Shown here in pieces: positions 9,623 through 18,089 of a DNA stretch of 64,000 bases; the stretch's first letter is position 1, and each line of letters begins with the position of its first letter. The stretch lies in assembly GCF_034932065.1 (NCBI RefSeq), contig NZ_JAYGHP010000002.1, positions 310,001 through 374,000 on the forward strand, read 5' to 3'. The DNA is from Crocosphaera sp. UHCC 0190 (GTDB lineage Bacteria > Cyanobacteriota > Cyanobacteriia > Cyanobacteriales > Microcystaceae). The notes beneath the pieces are model-generated. The model was not told where the DNA came from. It searched no databases and worked only from the letters and a program-made list of their open reading frames with translations. The translations under genes and the position numbers were made by a program.

Positions 9623-10078
9623 TTAATCAGGCAAATAATTCATGTCTATCACTTCATCTAACAGAAAAGGACAATCTTCGGGAAACATATTAAGAGATAG
9701 GCCAGTTTCATCAGATGCTAAGCGTCTTGCTCCTTGATAACATTGTTCAAAATTATCTGCTAAAAAAAGCCTTAAACTTGGACTATTTTCTAAACTATCG
9801 GCAATTCTGTGACGATTTTCACTAATGGTATAACGCCAACTATTGCTTCTTTTTTGAGGTTGATACTGATATTTTAGTAAGTGCATTAATAAAATTCTTA
9901 AATTACTTTTTAAAGCATTTTTCTCACTTCTCCCCATGCTTTCTAATTCCTCAATAAGATTTGGATAATCAATCTCTAATAATTTACCTTCCCGCAATAA
10001 GTCAACCATCCTTTCTAACCATAAATTAAAATCTTCTTGATACAAATTTGATATTTTTGATGAAATTTGTATTGACAT
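9623..10078 (-). CDS. DUF29 family protein
   Basis: 151 residues from the ATG at 10078, which has AGGAA about 12 bases upstream; a TTG at 10099 would add seven residues. The core NLIEELESMGRSEKNALKSN closely matches the copy at 5449, so the two are same-subtype paralogues. The C-terminal block CPFLLDEVIDMNYLPD is also typical. Function unknown. The gene lies downstream of nrdB on the same strand, 91 bases away, so read-through transcription is possible, but nothing suggests a shared role. Confidence 0.88.
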   Translation of the reverse strand: MSIQISSKISNLYQEDFNLWLERMVDLLREGKLLEIDYPNLIEELESMGRSEKNALKSNLRILLMHLLKYQYQPQKRSNSWRYTISENRHRIADSLENSPSLRLFLADNFEQCYQGARRLASDETGLSLNMFPEDCPFLLDEVIDMNYLPD

Positions 10079-10169
10079 TTTACTTGATTTCCTATTCAAA
10101 TAATTTGGATTGTAGCTAATACTTTTTAAATGATTAGCTACTTACTTTTACTCTTTTAGATTAAGAAAT

Positions 10170-11228
10170 CTAAATTTCATCCCATCCTGTCACTCCAGAA
10201 GACATGACATAACTGGTAACGGTTGCTTCAAAGAAATTTGCTTTAGTATGACCTTCTTTTTTAGTATCAGAAAATCTCTCTAAATGGCTGTAGGGACTTT
10301 TGTTGTATTTTGGTTCTGGATAAAGGGGTTCTAAACCAATAGAACGTAAGCGAATATTGGCGAGATATTTGGTATATTTTTCCGTACTTGATTCCGTAAT
10401 TCCTAAGATATTATTGCCCACAATATGGTTAGTCCAACGGCATTCATGTTCAACGGCCATGTCAAACATTTCATAGATTTGTTCCAGGGAATGAGGAAAA
10501 ATTTTTCGGGCTTCTGGGATCAATTTTTGATACAATCTAACATGGCTTAGTTCATCTCGATTAATCATTTTGAAAATGTCGGCTGACCCTGGCATTAACA
10601 TCCTAGAAGCCAAGTTATAGAAGTAAATGAAGCCATTGTAGAAGTATAATCCTTCTAATAAAAAGTCCGCAAGTAAGGCGATGAAATAGTTTTCAGCCGT
10701 TGCATTATCAATATATTTTTGGTATAATGTGGCAATGAATTGACAACGGTCTTTTAAGACTTTATCCGTGCGCCAAAAATCATAAACTTGACTTCTTCTA
10801 TCTGGAGGAATAATAGTTTCAATAATGTATTGATAACTTTGATTGTGCATTCCTTCTTGAGAAATCTGTTCTGCCATACAGAGACTTATTTCTGGAGCAG
10901 TAACACTGCTTTTTATGTGAGGAATATTGCAGGTTTGAACAGAATCTAAAAAGGTAAGATAGGATAGAATGCCATCATAAGCGTACCGTTCATCTTCGGT
11001 TAAATTAGCATAATCAGTGACATCTTGGGTAATATCTAGACGCTGAGGAATCCAGAAATTTTCCCGCATTTGTTGATATAAACCCACTGCCCAAGTATAA
11101 CGAACATCATTTAACTGCATTAAATTAGTTGTATTACCAAACCAGATAGATCGGTTTTCTGTTGCATCATCTCCTTCTGGGTTAAAGATAGGGTTGATGG
11201 GCATTTGTTTTTGATTAATGACGACCAT
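10170..11228 (-). CDS. nrdB: ribonucleotide reductase class I, beta subunit
   Basis: 352 residues, the R2 radical-generating subunit that with NrdA makes deoxyribonucleotides. All diiron ligands can be placed against the E. coli protein: D95, E125, H128, E192, E226 and H229 (motif NRDELSHV). The radical tyrosine is Y132 (HNQSY), so this is a classical tyrosyl-radical R2 rather than a tyrosine-free type. The Met-Pro-Ile-Asn-Pro N-terminus is typical of cyanobacterial R2. nrdA is not adjacent. The stop codon sits inside a small AT-rich hairpin (TTTAGATT/AATCTAAA) that is a weak terminator at best. Confidence 0.95.
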   Translation of the reverse strand: MVVINQKQMPINPIFNPEGDDATENRSIWFGNTTNLMQLNDVRYTWAVGLYQQMRENFWIPQRLDITQDVTDYANLTEDERYAYDGILSYLTFLDSVQTCNIPHIKSSVTAPEISLCMAEQISQEGMHNQSYQYIIETIIPPDRRSQVYDFWRTDKVLKDRCQFIATLYQKYIDNATAENYFIALLADFLLEGLYFYNGFIYFYNLASRMLMPGSADIFKMINRDELSHVRLYQKLIPEARKIFPHSLEQIYEMFDMAVEHECRWTNHIVGNNILGITESSTEKYTKYLANIRLRSIGLEPLYPEPKYNKSPYSHLERFSDTKKEGHTKANFFEATVTSYVMSSGVTGWDEI

Positions 11229-11434
11229 TATTTGACTTTATTTTTAAGGTTTATTGCTTGATTATACAACATTTTTTGAAATTGAAGGGAAGTTGTTAGG
11301 CTATTTTTAGGTTAAAGTTAGATTCATATTATGGTTAGCTCTTAAAAGTATTCAACTAAGATCAATCCTGCATCTTAATTATACAATCGACTATAATATA
11401 ATAATTCATCATCTCTTGTAATTCAAGGAATCAA

Positions 11435-11596
11435 ATGGTATTTTTTCGTCAATATATTGCGCCTTTGTTGATTGTCTTGATTTTTTTAGTCGCTTTGGTA
11501 GCTGTAACGGCCCGTGCTTTCTTACCCTCAGATTTAGCGGCTCCTGCTCCCATTGATGATCTGGGAATGTCTAGTGTAGTTTGGGATGTGGGATAA
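11435..11596 (+). CDS. 53-residue single-span membrane protein
   Basis: A short ORF from the ATG at 11435. It encodes a basic/aromatic N-terminus (MVFFRQY), one strongly hydrophobic helix at about residues 8-29, and a short acidic, Pro/Ala-rich tail. It ends 12 bases before the ATG of the acetyltransferase gene, so the two are probably co-transcribed. Composition and codon use look coding. The N-terminal helix could be an uncleaved anchor or a signal peptide (VTARA followed by FLPSD). I do not recognise a family. Confidence 0.6.
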   Translation: MVFFRQYIAPLLIVLIFLVALVAVTARAFLPSDLAAPAPIDDLGMSSVVWDVG

Positions 11597-11608
11597 ACTA
11601 TTGTTAAA

Positions 11609-12100
11609 ATGGAAACAAAGCAAGGGACGGACTTACCCTCTCCCTATCAACTCCAAAGAGGTTCAACGCTTGATCACGCTAAACTATTAAAGTTTATGCA
11701 GCTGACTTATCAAGAATTGTTTCCTGAGCAGTCGGATTTTAGCCACCTCAAGAAAACGGTGTCCCAATATTTTTCTGCCAAAACTCCCCTCTGGTGGATT
11801 ATATTGGAGGAAGATAAATTGCCGTCAGTTTCCCCTGTGGCCTGTCTTTGGATGGGGACGGGAATTGATCAAGTAACAGGCGATCGCTATGGTCATATAT
11901 TCTTAATTTATGTAATGCCGCAACACCGTCGTCGAGGGTTAGCAACTCAGTTGATTAATCAGGCAAAAACTTGGGTGATCTCACAAGGGAATCATCAACT
12001 CGGATTACAAGTATTTGATATTAATCAACCGGCCCTCAATCTTTATGATAATTTAGGCTTTAAAACTCAATCTCGCTTCATGTTTAAATCAGTTCAGTAG
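11609..12100 (+). CDS. GNAT family N-acetyltransferase
   Basis: 163 residues with the GNAT fold. The acetyl-CoA pyrophosphate-binding motif A is seen as MPQHRRRGLATQLINQAK (about 110-128), and motif B as LGLQVFDINQPALNLYDNLGF. The substrate, a small molecule or a protein N-terminus, cannot be named. It follows a 53-residue membrane protein by 12 bases, probably as one operon, and converges on a small unknown gene 9 bases downstream. Confidence 0.9.
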   Translation: METKQGTDLPSPYQLQRGSTLDHAKLLKFMQLTYQELFPEQSDFSHLKKTVSQYFSAKTPLWWIILEEDKLPSVSPVACLWMGTGIDQVTGDRYGHIFLIYVMPQHRRRGLATQLINQAKTWVISQGNHQLGLQVFDINQPALNLYDNLGFKTQSRFMFKSVQ

Positions 12101-12109
12101 GTTCAAAGA

Positions 12110-12391
12110 TTATAAACAATACAACCTATCTTCAAAAAAATCTTCGCAACCTACCTGTGTTACGCCCCTAAGACCTAAACTTTCTAAATAACTAATCCAA
12201 GCTTCTGGGGTATCATCAATGGGCAAAATTCCTAAAATGCGAGCGACATCAGCAACCCAAGGCACCGTTGAAATACAATAACCTTGCCAATGAACTTCTA
12301 AAGATAACCAATCAGGAACACGATGTTCATTAAAGTGGTTGGATGCTCGATAATCCGCTTGAAAACAGTAGATTCTACCTTTTTTGATCAT
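12110..12391 (-). CDS. conserved-looking small hypothetical protein
   Basis: 93 residues, rich in Trp and Tyr, with two cysteines close to the C-terminus (VGCEDFF and LYCL). No membrane segment or signal peptide is visible. I do not recognise the family. The coding case rests on length, an ATG start and a sensible residue composition. It converges on the acetyltransferase gene. Confidence 0.7.
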   Translation of the reverse strand: MIKKGRIYCFQADYRASNHFNEHRVPDWLSLEVHWQGYCISTVPWVADVARILGILPIDDTPEAWISYLESLGLRGVTQVGCEDFFEDRLYCL

Positions 12392-12520
12392 AGTTGACAG
12401 TAAACAGAACTCTCAAAACTCTCTCGTTTCACCTAATCATGGGATAACACATCTGATGGCAAAAAATCAGCCTTTGTGTCATCAAAAAATCATAAATTTG
12501 CTCAAATTGCCATCATTAAT

Positions 12521-14593
12521 TTAATGACGACGAGCATCAAACATTATAGTTTGAGGAAAAGCCGTGGGATTTCCATTATTTTCGAGTCGATAACGTAACT
12601 CTTGTAATTTAGCTTCTTGTTGAGGTAGATTATCGATTAATTCATAGGGTAAAATATTCTTTTCCAAGGCAAAACTGGCTAAAGTTCCCGCCGCTGCCCC
12701 CACTGACCACTCAAACCCATGTACCCGATAGGCCGCTGCCGCAATGTGACTGCTGGCAATACTTTTTCCTGAAACAATCAAATTATCAACTTTTTGGGGA
12801 ATCATTGCTCTGAGGGGAATTTGTGCCGGATAAGCGGAACCTTGACCCACACGAACATCTTCCCGTTCTCGGTTTCCTGGCTTTTCTGGAGGAGACAAAG
12901 CCATACAAGGGTGGAAATCAATCATATACTGAGTTACTCCCACCGAGTCAGGATAAACCGTTGCATGGGTGCGTCTGGTCATTAAATAGGAGGGGCGATC
13001 ATTGGGTGTCATCGTCGTAGCTTCTAAATTGGCAATGGTTGACCAAACCTGTTGATACATGGGCCGGGGTAGGGTCGTCCGATAAAAATCATTCCAATAA
13101 TCTTTGGTAGAAATATCAATTTCATTGAGAGAAAACCCTTCAGGATGATCATAAGATGGTCTACCGATAATGCGTCTTCCCTCCCGAATATAGGGATATT
13201 TAGATAACCCGTGCTGGGTTCCCATGGGAGAATTTACCCCAGTTAACAGACGATGATTGGGTTCAGGCCGTTTAATGCCATAGCCTAACCGAGAATCTGT
13301 ATTGCCTGCCACTAACCAATAATAAAATCCTAGGGAAATTTCCTCTCCTTTTCTCAGGGTTTCCGTGCGTAACCCGCCTTTCCATCCCCCAGGTTGCAGT
13401 TGTCCTGTTTTTTCTAATTGATCATGGGTGTAAATCAGATTATCTTGGGATGTTCCTGGCCGATAATCATTGCCCCATAACCAGTTTTGCATAGAAATGT
13501 CCCCTGGTGTGGGTTCATGAACCTTCATCTGTCCCACTCGGATCAATTGGCCTTTTTGGGGACTCCAAATCCGTCGATAGGTAAAGACTAAATCAAAATA
13601 GGCAAATCGGCGATCGCTATCATAACCGTAGTAAGGTTGGTATTGTTCATAAAATGAGGGTTTATACTGGGGTTGGGGTGTCGCTGTCCTTTCCATCGCA
13701 AAGGGATAGGTAAACCCTTGGACGCAATAGGGATCGCCTTTTTCTGTGGGGGAGGAGGGGTTAAGATAGCTTCGGGGATCAAGGCCGATACGGTAGGGAA
13801 CATCAGCTAAAGCCACGATTTCACCCGTTTCTGTGGCTTCAATCACAAACCAATCTGTAGGATGACCTTTTTTTGATTTGGCCTGAAAGCGGATAATTTT
13901 TTTGTTAAACTTATCAGAGTTTTGGTAACTATAAGCATCTTCAATAGTTTGGGATAAGGGGTCTTGATTGGGAGATATCCCTGCTTTGGGATTATGTTGA
14001 ATAGCGATCGCCCCATTAATCAGTTTTTTGTTATCACTAATTTCTAATTGTTTAATCACCGTTGAGGGAAACCATTTGAGAGTGCCTCGCCCCAATTGTT
14101 CAGCCTCTTTTAACTGTTGATATAATAGTTGATGACCGTGATAGGGAAGGAAACAGCTTTCACTGACCCAACAATCTCCCGGATTTTGCTTACCGTAAAG
14201 CCTTGTAATATTATCCCTTAGTACCCGATACCCTTTGGGAAAATATTGAAGCGATCGCTGACTTTTGCCTTCATCTAGAGCAGAAGTTCCTTGAGAGGAA
14301 ATCTGTCCCCCAATCCAGTCAGTTATCTCCGTGAGGCACACGGTACGCCCTGTTAATAACCCTTCATAGGCAGCAGCGGCTCCTGAAAGTCCACCTCCTA
14401 CTATTAAAATATCACAGTTAACGGTTTCTTCGGGGTTACGAGGTGGGGCCGCTAACACGGGTAAGGTTGATTCTAAACAGATAACCCCCAGAGATAAGGC
14501 GGCTAAAATACGTCGTAACCCTTGCATCTTGGTGGTTGTTTTCTGGGAGAATATCTTTCCTTGACCTTGTTGCGTTTGTTCCAGTTTCCCCAT
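12521..14593 (-). CDS. exported FAD-dependent oxidoreductase
   Basis: 690 residues. After a hydrophobic N-terminal segment (about 27-48, ending LPVLAAPP) comes the dinucleotide-binding motif CDILIVGGGLSGAAAAYEG, then ITDWIGGQISSQG, typical of the FAD_oxidored family. Near the C-terminus KVDNLIVSGKSIASSHIAAA is the second FAD-contact block. The signal segment implies location in periplasm or thylakoid lumen; the Met at about residue 24 is an alternative start that gives a more standard signal peptide. The substrate is unknown. It stands alone, with about 700 bases upstream of it and no partner gene. Confidence 0.87.
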   Translation of the reverse strand: MGKLEQTQQGQGKIFSQKTTTKMQGLRRILAALSLGVICLESTLPVLAAPPRNPEETVNCDILIVGGGLSGAAAAYEGLLTGRTVCLTEITDWIGGQISSQGTSALDEGKSQRSLQYFPKGYRVLRDNITRLYGKQNPGDCWVSESCFLPYHGHQLLYQQLKEAEQLGRGTLKWFPSTVIKQLEISDNKKLINGAIAIQHNPKAGISPNQDPLSQTIEDAYSYQNSDKFNKKIIRFQAKSKKGHPTDWFVIEATETGEIVALADVPYRIGLDPRSYLNPSSPTEKGDPYCVQGFTYPFAMERTATPQPQYKPSFYEQYQPYYGYDSDRRFAYFDLVFTYRRIWSPQKGQLIRVGQMKVHEPTPGDISMQNWLWGNDYRPGTSQDNLIYTHDQLEKTGQLQPGGWKGGLRTETLRKGEEISLGFYYWLVAGNTDSRLGYGIKRPEPNHRLLTGVNSPMGTQHGLSKYPYIREGRRIIGRPSYDHPEGFSLNEIDISTKDYWNDFYRTTLPRPMYQQVWSTIANLEATTMTPNDRPSYLMTRRTHATVYPDSVGVTQYMIDFHPCMALSPPEKPGNREREDVRVGQGSAYPAQIPLRAMIPQKVDNLIVSGKSIASSHIAAAAYRVHGFEWSVGAAAGTLASFALEKNILPYELIDNLPQQEAKLQELRYRLENNGNPTAFPQTIMFDARRH

Positions 14594-15199
14594 GGTTTTC
14601 CTAATTTTATGCCTATAGTATGGTAGCTAGTTAAGAATTATCAAGATAAATAATTAACCAGTAATTTTTGTTGCTTTCTGTCTCTCAAGTCTAGGAAAGC
14701 TAACCGGAAATGTCCCTGTTTTTTAAGTTTTTTTCTAGGTTTGCGCCCAATTATTAAGAAGTTAACCAATATTGTTAAATTGTTGTATGGTCTTAGATCT
14801 TCTTCGTAGTTTTATGTTTTCTTAATTGAATAATTATGGTTAATTTAATAGAATTCCTTTTATCAATTTTGTTGGAGACTAAGATAATAATTACGATTCA
14901 TTGGGAAACAGAAAGACTATTATTATCATTAACACATTTTTGTAAAACCCCAAAATAACCATTCGTGTGTTGCTCATTTTTTGTCTCTAATAAGGATGAA
15001 TTCATATGGTTTTTATCCGACTTTAATCACTGATCATAACTCGGATTTTTGTTAATAAAATGGGTGTGTTTGCTGTTTTTGGGGGATAAAGACCATCTTT
15101 TTTTCAGTGGGGTTACTTATTTGCTATTAAGATTCCAAAATAAAAAGGTTTTCACTAATCCTCAATCTTACAGCGATCGCCAACAATATTGCCATATAC
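14594..15199. other. about 600-bp gene-free AT-rich region
   Basis: Between the FAD oxidoreductase start and the moaD-like gene terminator. I see no ORF of convincing composition and no strong repeat, only AT-rich sequence and one HIP1-like site near 15173. It presumably carries the promoter of the oxidoreductase gene on the minus strand. Confidence 0.45.
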
Positions 15200-15221
15200 A
15201 AAAAAACCTGCATCAGCAGGT
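15200..15221 (-). terminator. intrinsic terminator of the moaD-like gene
   Basis: Read on the minus strand, a perfect 6-bp stem (ACCTGC/GCAGGT) with a 4-base loop is followed directly by seven T residues. It lies about 70 bases past the stop of the MoaD/ThiS-like gene and has the classical layout of a Rho-independent terminator. Confidence 0.75.
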
Positions 15222-15291
15222 CTAATTAAAACACATTGATTGAAGCAATACTTTACCTTTACCAACAGGAAAAACCTTAATTCTTCCTTTC

Positions 15292-15567
15292 TTAACCCCC
15301 TGCAACCGCAGGAACAATACTCACCTCGTCCCCATCTTTGAGAGAGGTTTCCGTATTATCCAAAAAGCGAATATCTTCACTATTCACATAGAAATTCAAA
15401 AAACGGCGGGGAGTTCCATCATCATCGCACAAACGCGCCTTAATACCAGGAAAAGTTTGTTCTAAGGTTTCAATTAAGGAAATCACATTTTCCGCACTAC
15501 ATTCTAAGGTAGCTTGGTTATTCGTGTATTTTTGTAGGGGTGTGGGAATTAATACTTTTATAGCCAT
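15292..15567 (-). CDS. MoaD/ThiS-family ubiquitin-like sulfur carrier
   Basis: 91 residues with a beta-grasp layout. The C-terminus is Ala-Gly-Gly, the diglycine that is adenylated and converted to a thiocarboxylate in ThiS, MoaD and CysO. The block [12 protein letters not shown] plus [15 protein letters not shown] is typical. It lies downstream of threonine synthase on the same strand, with a hairpin-rich 290-base element between. Pairing of such proteins with thrC-like PLP enzymes recalls the CysO-type sulfur carriers that feed cysteine or homocysteine synthesis, so a role in sulfur transfer rather than molybdopterin is a reasonable guess. A terminator follows. Confidence 0.88.
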   Translation of the reverse strand: MAIKVLIPTPLQKYTNNQATLECSAENVISLIETLEQTFPGIKARLCDDDGTPRRFLNFYVNSEDIRFLDNTETSLKDGDEVSIVPAVAGG

Positions 15568-15599
15568 AGTCCTTGAAAAATGAACAAATTACAATCAAT

Positions 15600-15620
15600 T
15601 ATGGGTAATGATTACCCATA
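15600..15620. repeat. perfect 9-bp-arm hairpin between moaD-like gene and thrC
   Basis: Arms TATGGGTAA and TTACCCATA are separated by three bases. The hairpin lies 32 bases upstream of the moaD-like start on the transcribed strand, and could affect its translation or mark the edge of the inserted element at 15623-15855. Confidence 0.6.
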
Positions 15621-15622
15621 AA

Positions 15623-15855
15623 ACAGCCGTCAGGGATACAAGATGAGGAAAACCTGACGACTGTAGCGGGGAGTGAACTACCACACACTGACCTACGGTA
15701 CAGTGTGGGCTTCCCAATTCATCGGGAATTGCCGCCAGAACCAAAATTCTCTTGGTCTTATATTCCCTCCAAGGGCAGGAGTCCTGGTTCCCAAGACCCA
15801 AACTTTTTCTTGCGACCTGTACCTACTAGCTTGGTTTTCGCTTATGGCATTGAGG
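15623..15855. mobile_element. orphan hairpin-rich element, possible IS605/TnpB end fragment
   Basis: This stretch has no convincing gene but strong secondary structure. One hairpin pairs ACAGCCGTCAGG with CCTGACGACTGT (11 of 12 pairs, 15623-15664). A second pairs CACACTGACC with GGTACAGTGTG (15684-15707, one bulge). A third, smaller one pairs AATTC with GAATT near 15716. The layout and phrases such as GGGCAGGAGTCCTGG remind me of the structured right ends, with guide RNA, of IS200/IS605-type tnpB elements in cyanobacteria, without the transposase. That resemblance is from memory and weak. It begins directly at the thrC stop codon. Confidence 0.35.
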
Positions 15856-17163
15856 CTAAACTAGAACTTGTTGCCATTCTAGACGGTCTAAGGTGCGAGA
15901 ACGTTCCAACGCACGCTCAAAACTATCTAGTTTGGGTTCAATAAATAAGGGTTGACCGATGTATTCTTGTACCGCTTCCTGGGTTTTTAAGCCATTTCCA
16001 GTGATATAGACAACGGTGGTTTCTTCGGGATCAATTTTACCTGCTTCCACCAGTTTCTTCAACACAGCGACGGTAGTACCACCAGCAGTTTCGGTAAAGA
16101 TACCTTCTGTCTCTGCTAATAATTTAATGCCTTCTATAATCTCAGCATCGTTAACGCTTTCAATATTACCGTTAGTCTTGCGGGCAATATCTAAGGCATA
16201 ATAACCATCAGCAGGATTACCAATAGCAATTGATTTAGCAATGGTATCAGGTTTAACGGGGGTTACAAAGTCCCGTCCTTCTCTGAAAGCTGTGGCAATG
16301 GGAGAACATCCTTCAGCTTGTGCGCCACTGAAACGTACAGGCTTGTCTTCCACTAACCCAACTTTAACAAATTCTTGGAAACCTTTGTAAATCTTGGTAT
16401 AAAGAGAACCAGAGGCTAAAGGTGCTACCACATGGTCAGGAAGTTTCCAGCCTAACTGTTCTGCTACCTCAAAACCTAATGTCTTGGAACCTTCAGAATA
16501 ATAGGGACGTAGATTAATGTTAACAAAGCCCCATCCGTAAGTATTGCCTACTTCACAACAGAGACGGTTTACTTGGTCGTAGTTGCCTTTAACCGCCATT
16601 ACGGTAGGATTGTAGATGAGGGTTCCTAATACTTTTCCGGCTTCTAAATCAGCAGGAATGAACACACAACAGTCTAAACCTGCGTAAGCGGCAATAGCGG
16701 CGGTAGAATTGGCTAAATTTCCGGTACTAGCACAAGAAACGGTGGTAAAGCCTAATTCTTTAGCGCGAGTCAAAGCAACGGAGACGACTCTATCCTTAAA
16801 GCTAAGGGTAGGCATATTAACCGCATCGTTTTTGATGTAGAGATTCTTTAGACCCAGGCGACGGGCGAGACGGTTAGATTTAACGAGAGGGGTCATCCCT
16901 GTGCCAACATCAATGGGATTTTCGCTTTCTACGGGCAAAAATGCTTTATAACGCCAGATTGAGTTGGGGCCCGCTTGAATAGTTTCACGGGTAACTTGGC
17001 GACGAATGGCATCATAATCATAAGCCACTTCTAGGGGTGAAAAGGTTTCTTCACAGACATGAAGGGCTTTGAGGGGATATTTAACCCCACCTTCTTTAGA
17101 TACGAGGTGGGTAAAAGTGGGGCTAAAACCTGTTTGGGTTTGGGTTTGGGTTGCCTGGGTCAT
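15856..17163 (-). CDS. thrC: threonine synthase
   Basis: 435 residues from the ATG at 17163; a GTG at 17211 would add 16 residues but gives an unlikely N-terminus. This PLP enzyme converts O-phosphohomoserine to threonine. The PLP lysine lies in LSFKDRVVSVAL (about 115), with the phosphate-binding glycine/serine loop CASTGNLANSTAA following. The N-terminal block KYPLKALHVCEETFSPLEV is typical of cyanobacterial ThrC. Its substrate is made by ThrB at 28744. Upstream lies a 19-bp palindrome that may be an operator; downstream, a structured element separates it from the MoaD-like gene. Confidence 0.95.
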   Translation of the reverse strand: MTQATQTQTQTGFSPTFTHLVSKEGGVKYPLKALHVCEETFSPLEVAYDYDAIRRQVTRETIQAGPNSIWRYKAFLPVESENPIDVGTGMTPLVKSNRLARRLGLKNLYIKNDAVNMPTLSFKDRVVSVALTRAKELGFTTVSCASTGNLANSTAAIAAYAGLDCCVFIPADLEAGKVLGTLIYNPTVMAVKGNYDQVNRLCCEVGNTYGWGFVNINLRPYYSEGSKTLGFEVAEQLGWKLPDHVVAPLASGSLYTKIYKGFQEFVKVGLVEDKPVRFSGAQAEGCSPIATAFREGRDFVTPVKPDTIAKSIAIGNPADGYYALDIARKTNGNIESVNDAEIIEGIKLLAETEGIFTETAGGTTVAVLKKLVEAGKIDPEETTVVYITGNGLKTQEAVQEYIGQPLFIEPKLDSFERALERSRTLDRLEWQQVLV

Positions 17164-17235
17164 GGTTGGGTACTTGGGTAACACTTTGTCAATCTTCTTG
17201 TACAGTAACACGGGTGAAAACCCCCGTCAAACATA

Positions 17236-17254
17236 CCCGACTATTTTAGTCGGG
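17236..17254. promoter_or_regulatory. 19-bp palindrome upstream of thrC
   Basis: Arms CCCGACTA and TAGTCGGG flank three T residues, located about 73 bases before the thrC ATG. It looks like a dimeric-regulator site or a leader hairpin. A second, shorter inverted repeat (ACGGG/CCCGT) lies between it and the gene. No U-tract follows the palindrome, so it is not a good terminator. Confidence 0.45.
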
Positions 17255-17338
17255 ATTAGTATTTTTACTGATAAATGTGGATTCCGTACTGAACTGATAA
17301 GATTGTGAGTTAAGTCAAAATATAATTAATTATAAAAT

Positions 17339-17857
17339 ATGCTACCTAAAGATTTATGTGGACCCAACCAAATGTTGATAGATGAAAATTATAGAGATTT
17401 CTTGAAAAATGCACATGAAAAATACCCATTGTTGGATAAGGATTTTATAAGTCAAGTATGTTTTGAGCATCCTGATAGATTTAATCAATATTTTCCATAT
17501 TTTGATATAAATGTTAATAAAATTCTCAGAAGGGAAGTTGTCGGTAAATATTTAGTAGATGAATTAAGATATGATAATGGGGAGGTTATCAATATGTGGA
17601 AAGACCAATTTGATGATTTTTTAAATAAGAATGATTATGATTATGTAATCTTCAAAGAAATGATAAACAATAAAAAATGGCCTTTCCCGCCAATTGTAAT
17701 TCAATATGAAAATGCCTTAAAACTTGGTTGTGGATTTTATGCCAATCAGAAATTATGTCTTTTTGAGGGGACTCACAGGATATCTTATTTCTTGAGGATG
17801 ATTGAGTTGAACATGATTGATGAAAAGGATGCAGTTGAGATACTTGAAATACTCTGA
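17339..17857 (+). CDS. unknown AT-rich accessory protein
   Basis: 172 residues with lower GC and different codon use than neighbours, suggesting recent arrival. It is soluble, rich in Asn, Asp, Tyr and Phe. Near the C-terminus FEGTHRISYFLRMIE resembles the G-x-HR box of ParB/sulfiredoxin-like folds, with FPPIVI as a possible preceding strand; this is only a weak hint. The stop codon coincides with the start of the duplicated DUF6888 fragment (17857), so the 3' end may have been created or trimmed by that rearrangement. I do not recognise a family. Confidence 0.6.
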   Translation: MLPKDLCGPNQMLIDENYRDFLKNAHEKYPLLDKDFISQVCFEHPDRFNQYFPYFDINVNKILRREVVGKYLVDELRYDNGEVINMWKDQFDDFLNKNDYDYVIFKEMINNKKWPFPPIVIQYENALKLGCGFYANQKLCLFEGTHRISYFLRMIELNMIDEKDAVEILEIL

Positions 17858-18000
17858 AAACGATGTATATTCAAGGGGATGTCAATGATGAAATTGCCTT
17901 GTTAATTTATTCTGATGGAAACTGGAGGTTTTTCTAATGGTTGATCTAACTCAAATGACTGTAACAGAATTAAAACAATATTTATCTAAAAATCGCAGTG
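17857..18000 (+). pseudogene. truncated DUF6888-DUF6887 copy
   Basis: A 144-base segment nearly identical to 18190-18333. It encodes the C-terminal end of DUF6888 (YIQGDVNDEIALLIYSDGNW) and, through the same TAATG overlap, the first 20 or so residues of DUF6887 (MVDLTQMTVTELKQYLS). The second frame is then cut at CGCAGTG and joined straight to the palindromic repeat beginning CGATCGCGG. It is a remnant of a tandem duplication; both genes in it are broken. Confidence 0.75.
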
Positions 18001-18018
18001 CGATCGCGGATCTTGTAG

Positions 18019-18044
18019 GGTGCGTTAACAAAGTGTAACGCACC
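18019..18044. repeat. palindromic repeat GGTGCGTTA/TAACGCACC, copy 1
   Basis: A 9-bp perfect stem with an 8-base loop inside a longer repeated block (18001-18077) that also occurs at 18462-18543. The same outer sequence (cgatcgcggatcttgtaggg ahead, cacctaatttattgagttat after) is shared. This is the common cyanobacterial TAGGGTGCGTTA type of dispersed palindrome. Confidence 0.8.
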
Positions 18045-18089
18045 TAATTTATTGAGTTATAATTTTTGTTAAAATAAGGAGTCTGATAA

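Noticed and set aside
12794-13020. Small plus-strand ORFs inside the FAD oxidoreductase
   Set aside because: Shadows of a long, well-supported gene on the other strand.
15673-15944. Two plus-strand ORFs of 63 and 79 residues overlapping the thrC end
   Set aside because: They run through hairpins and into the antisense of thrC; no start signal or family match.
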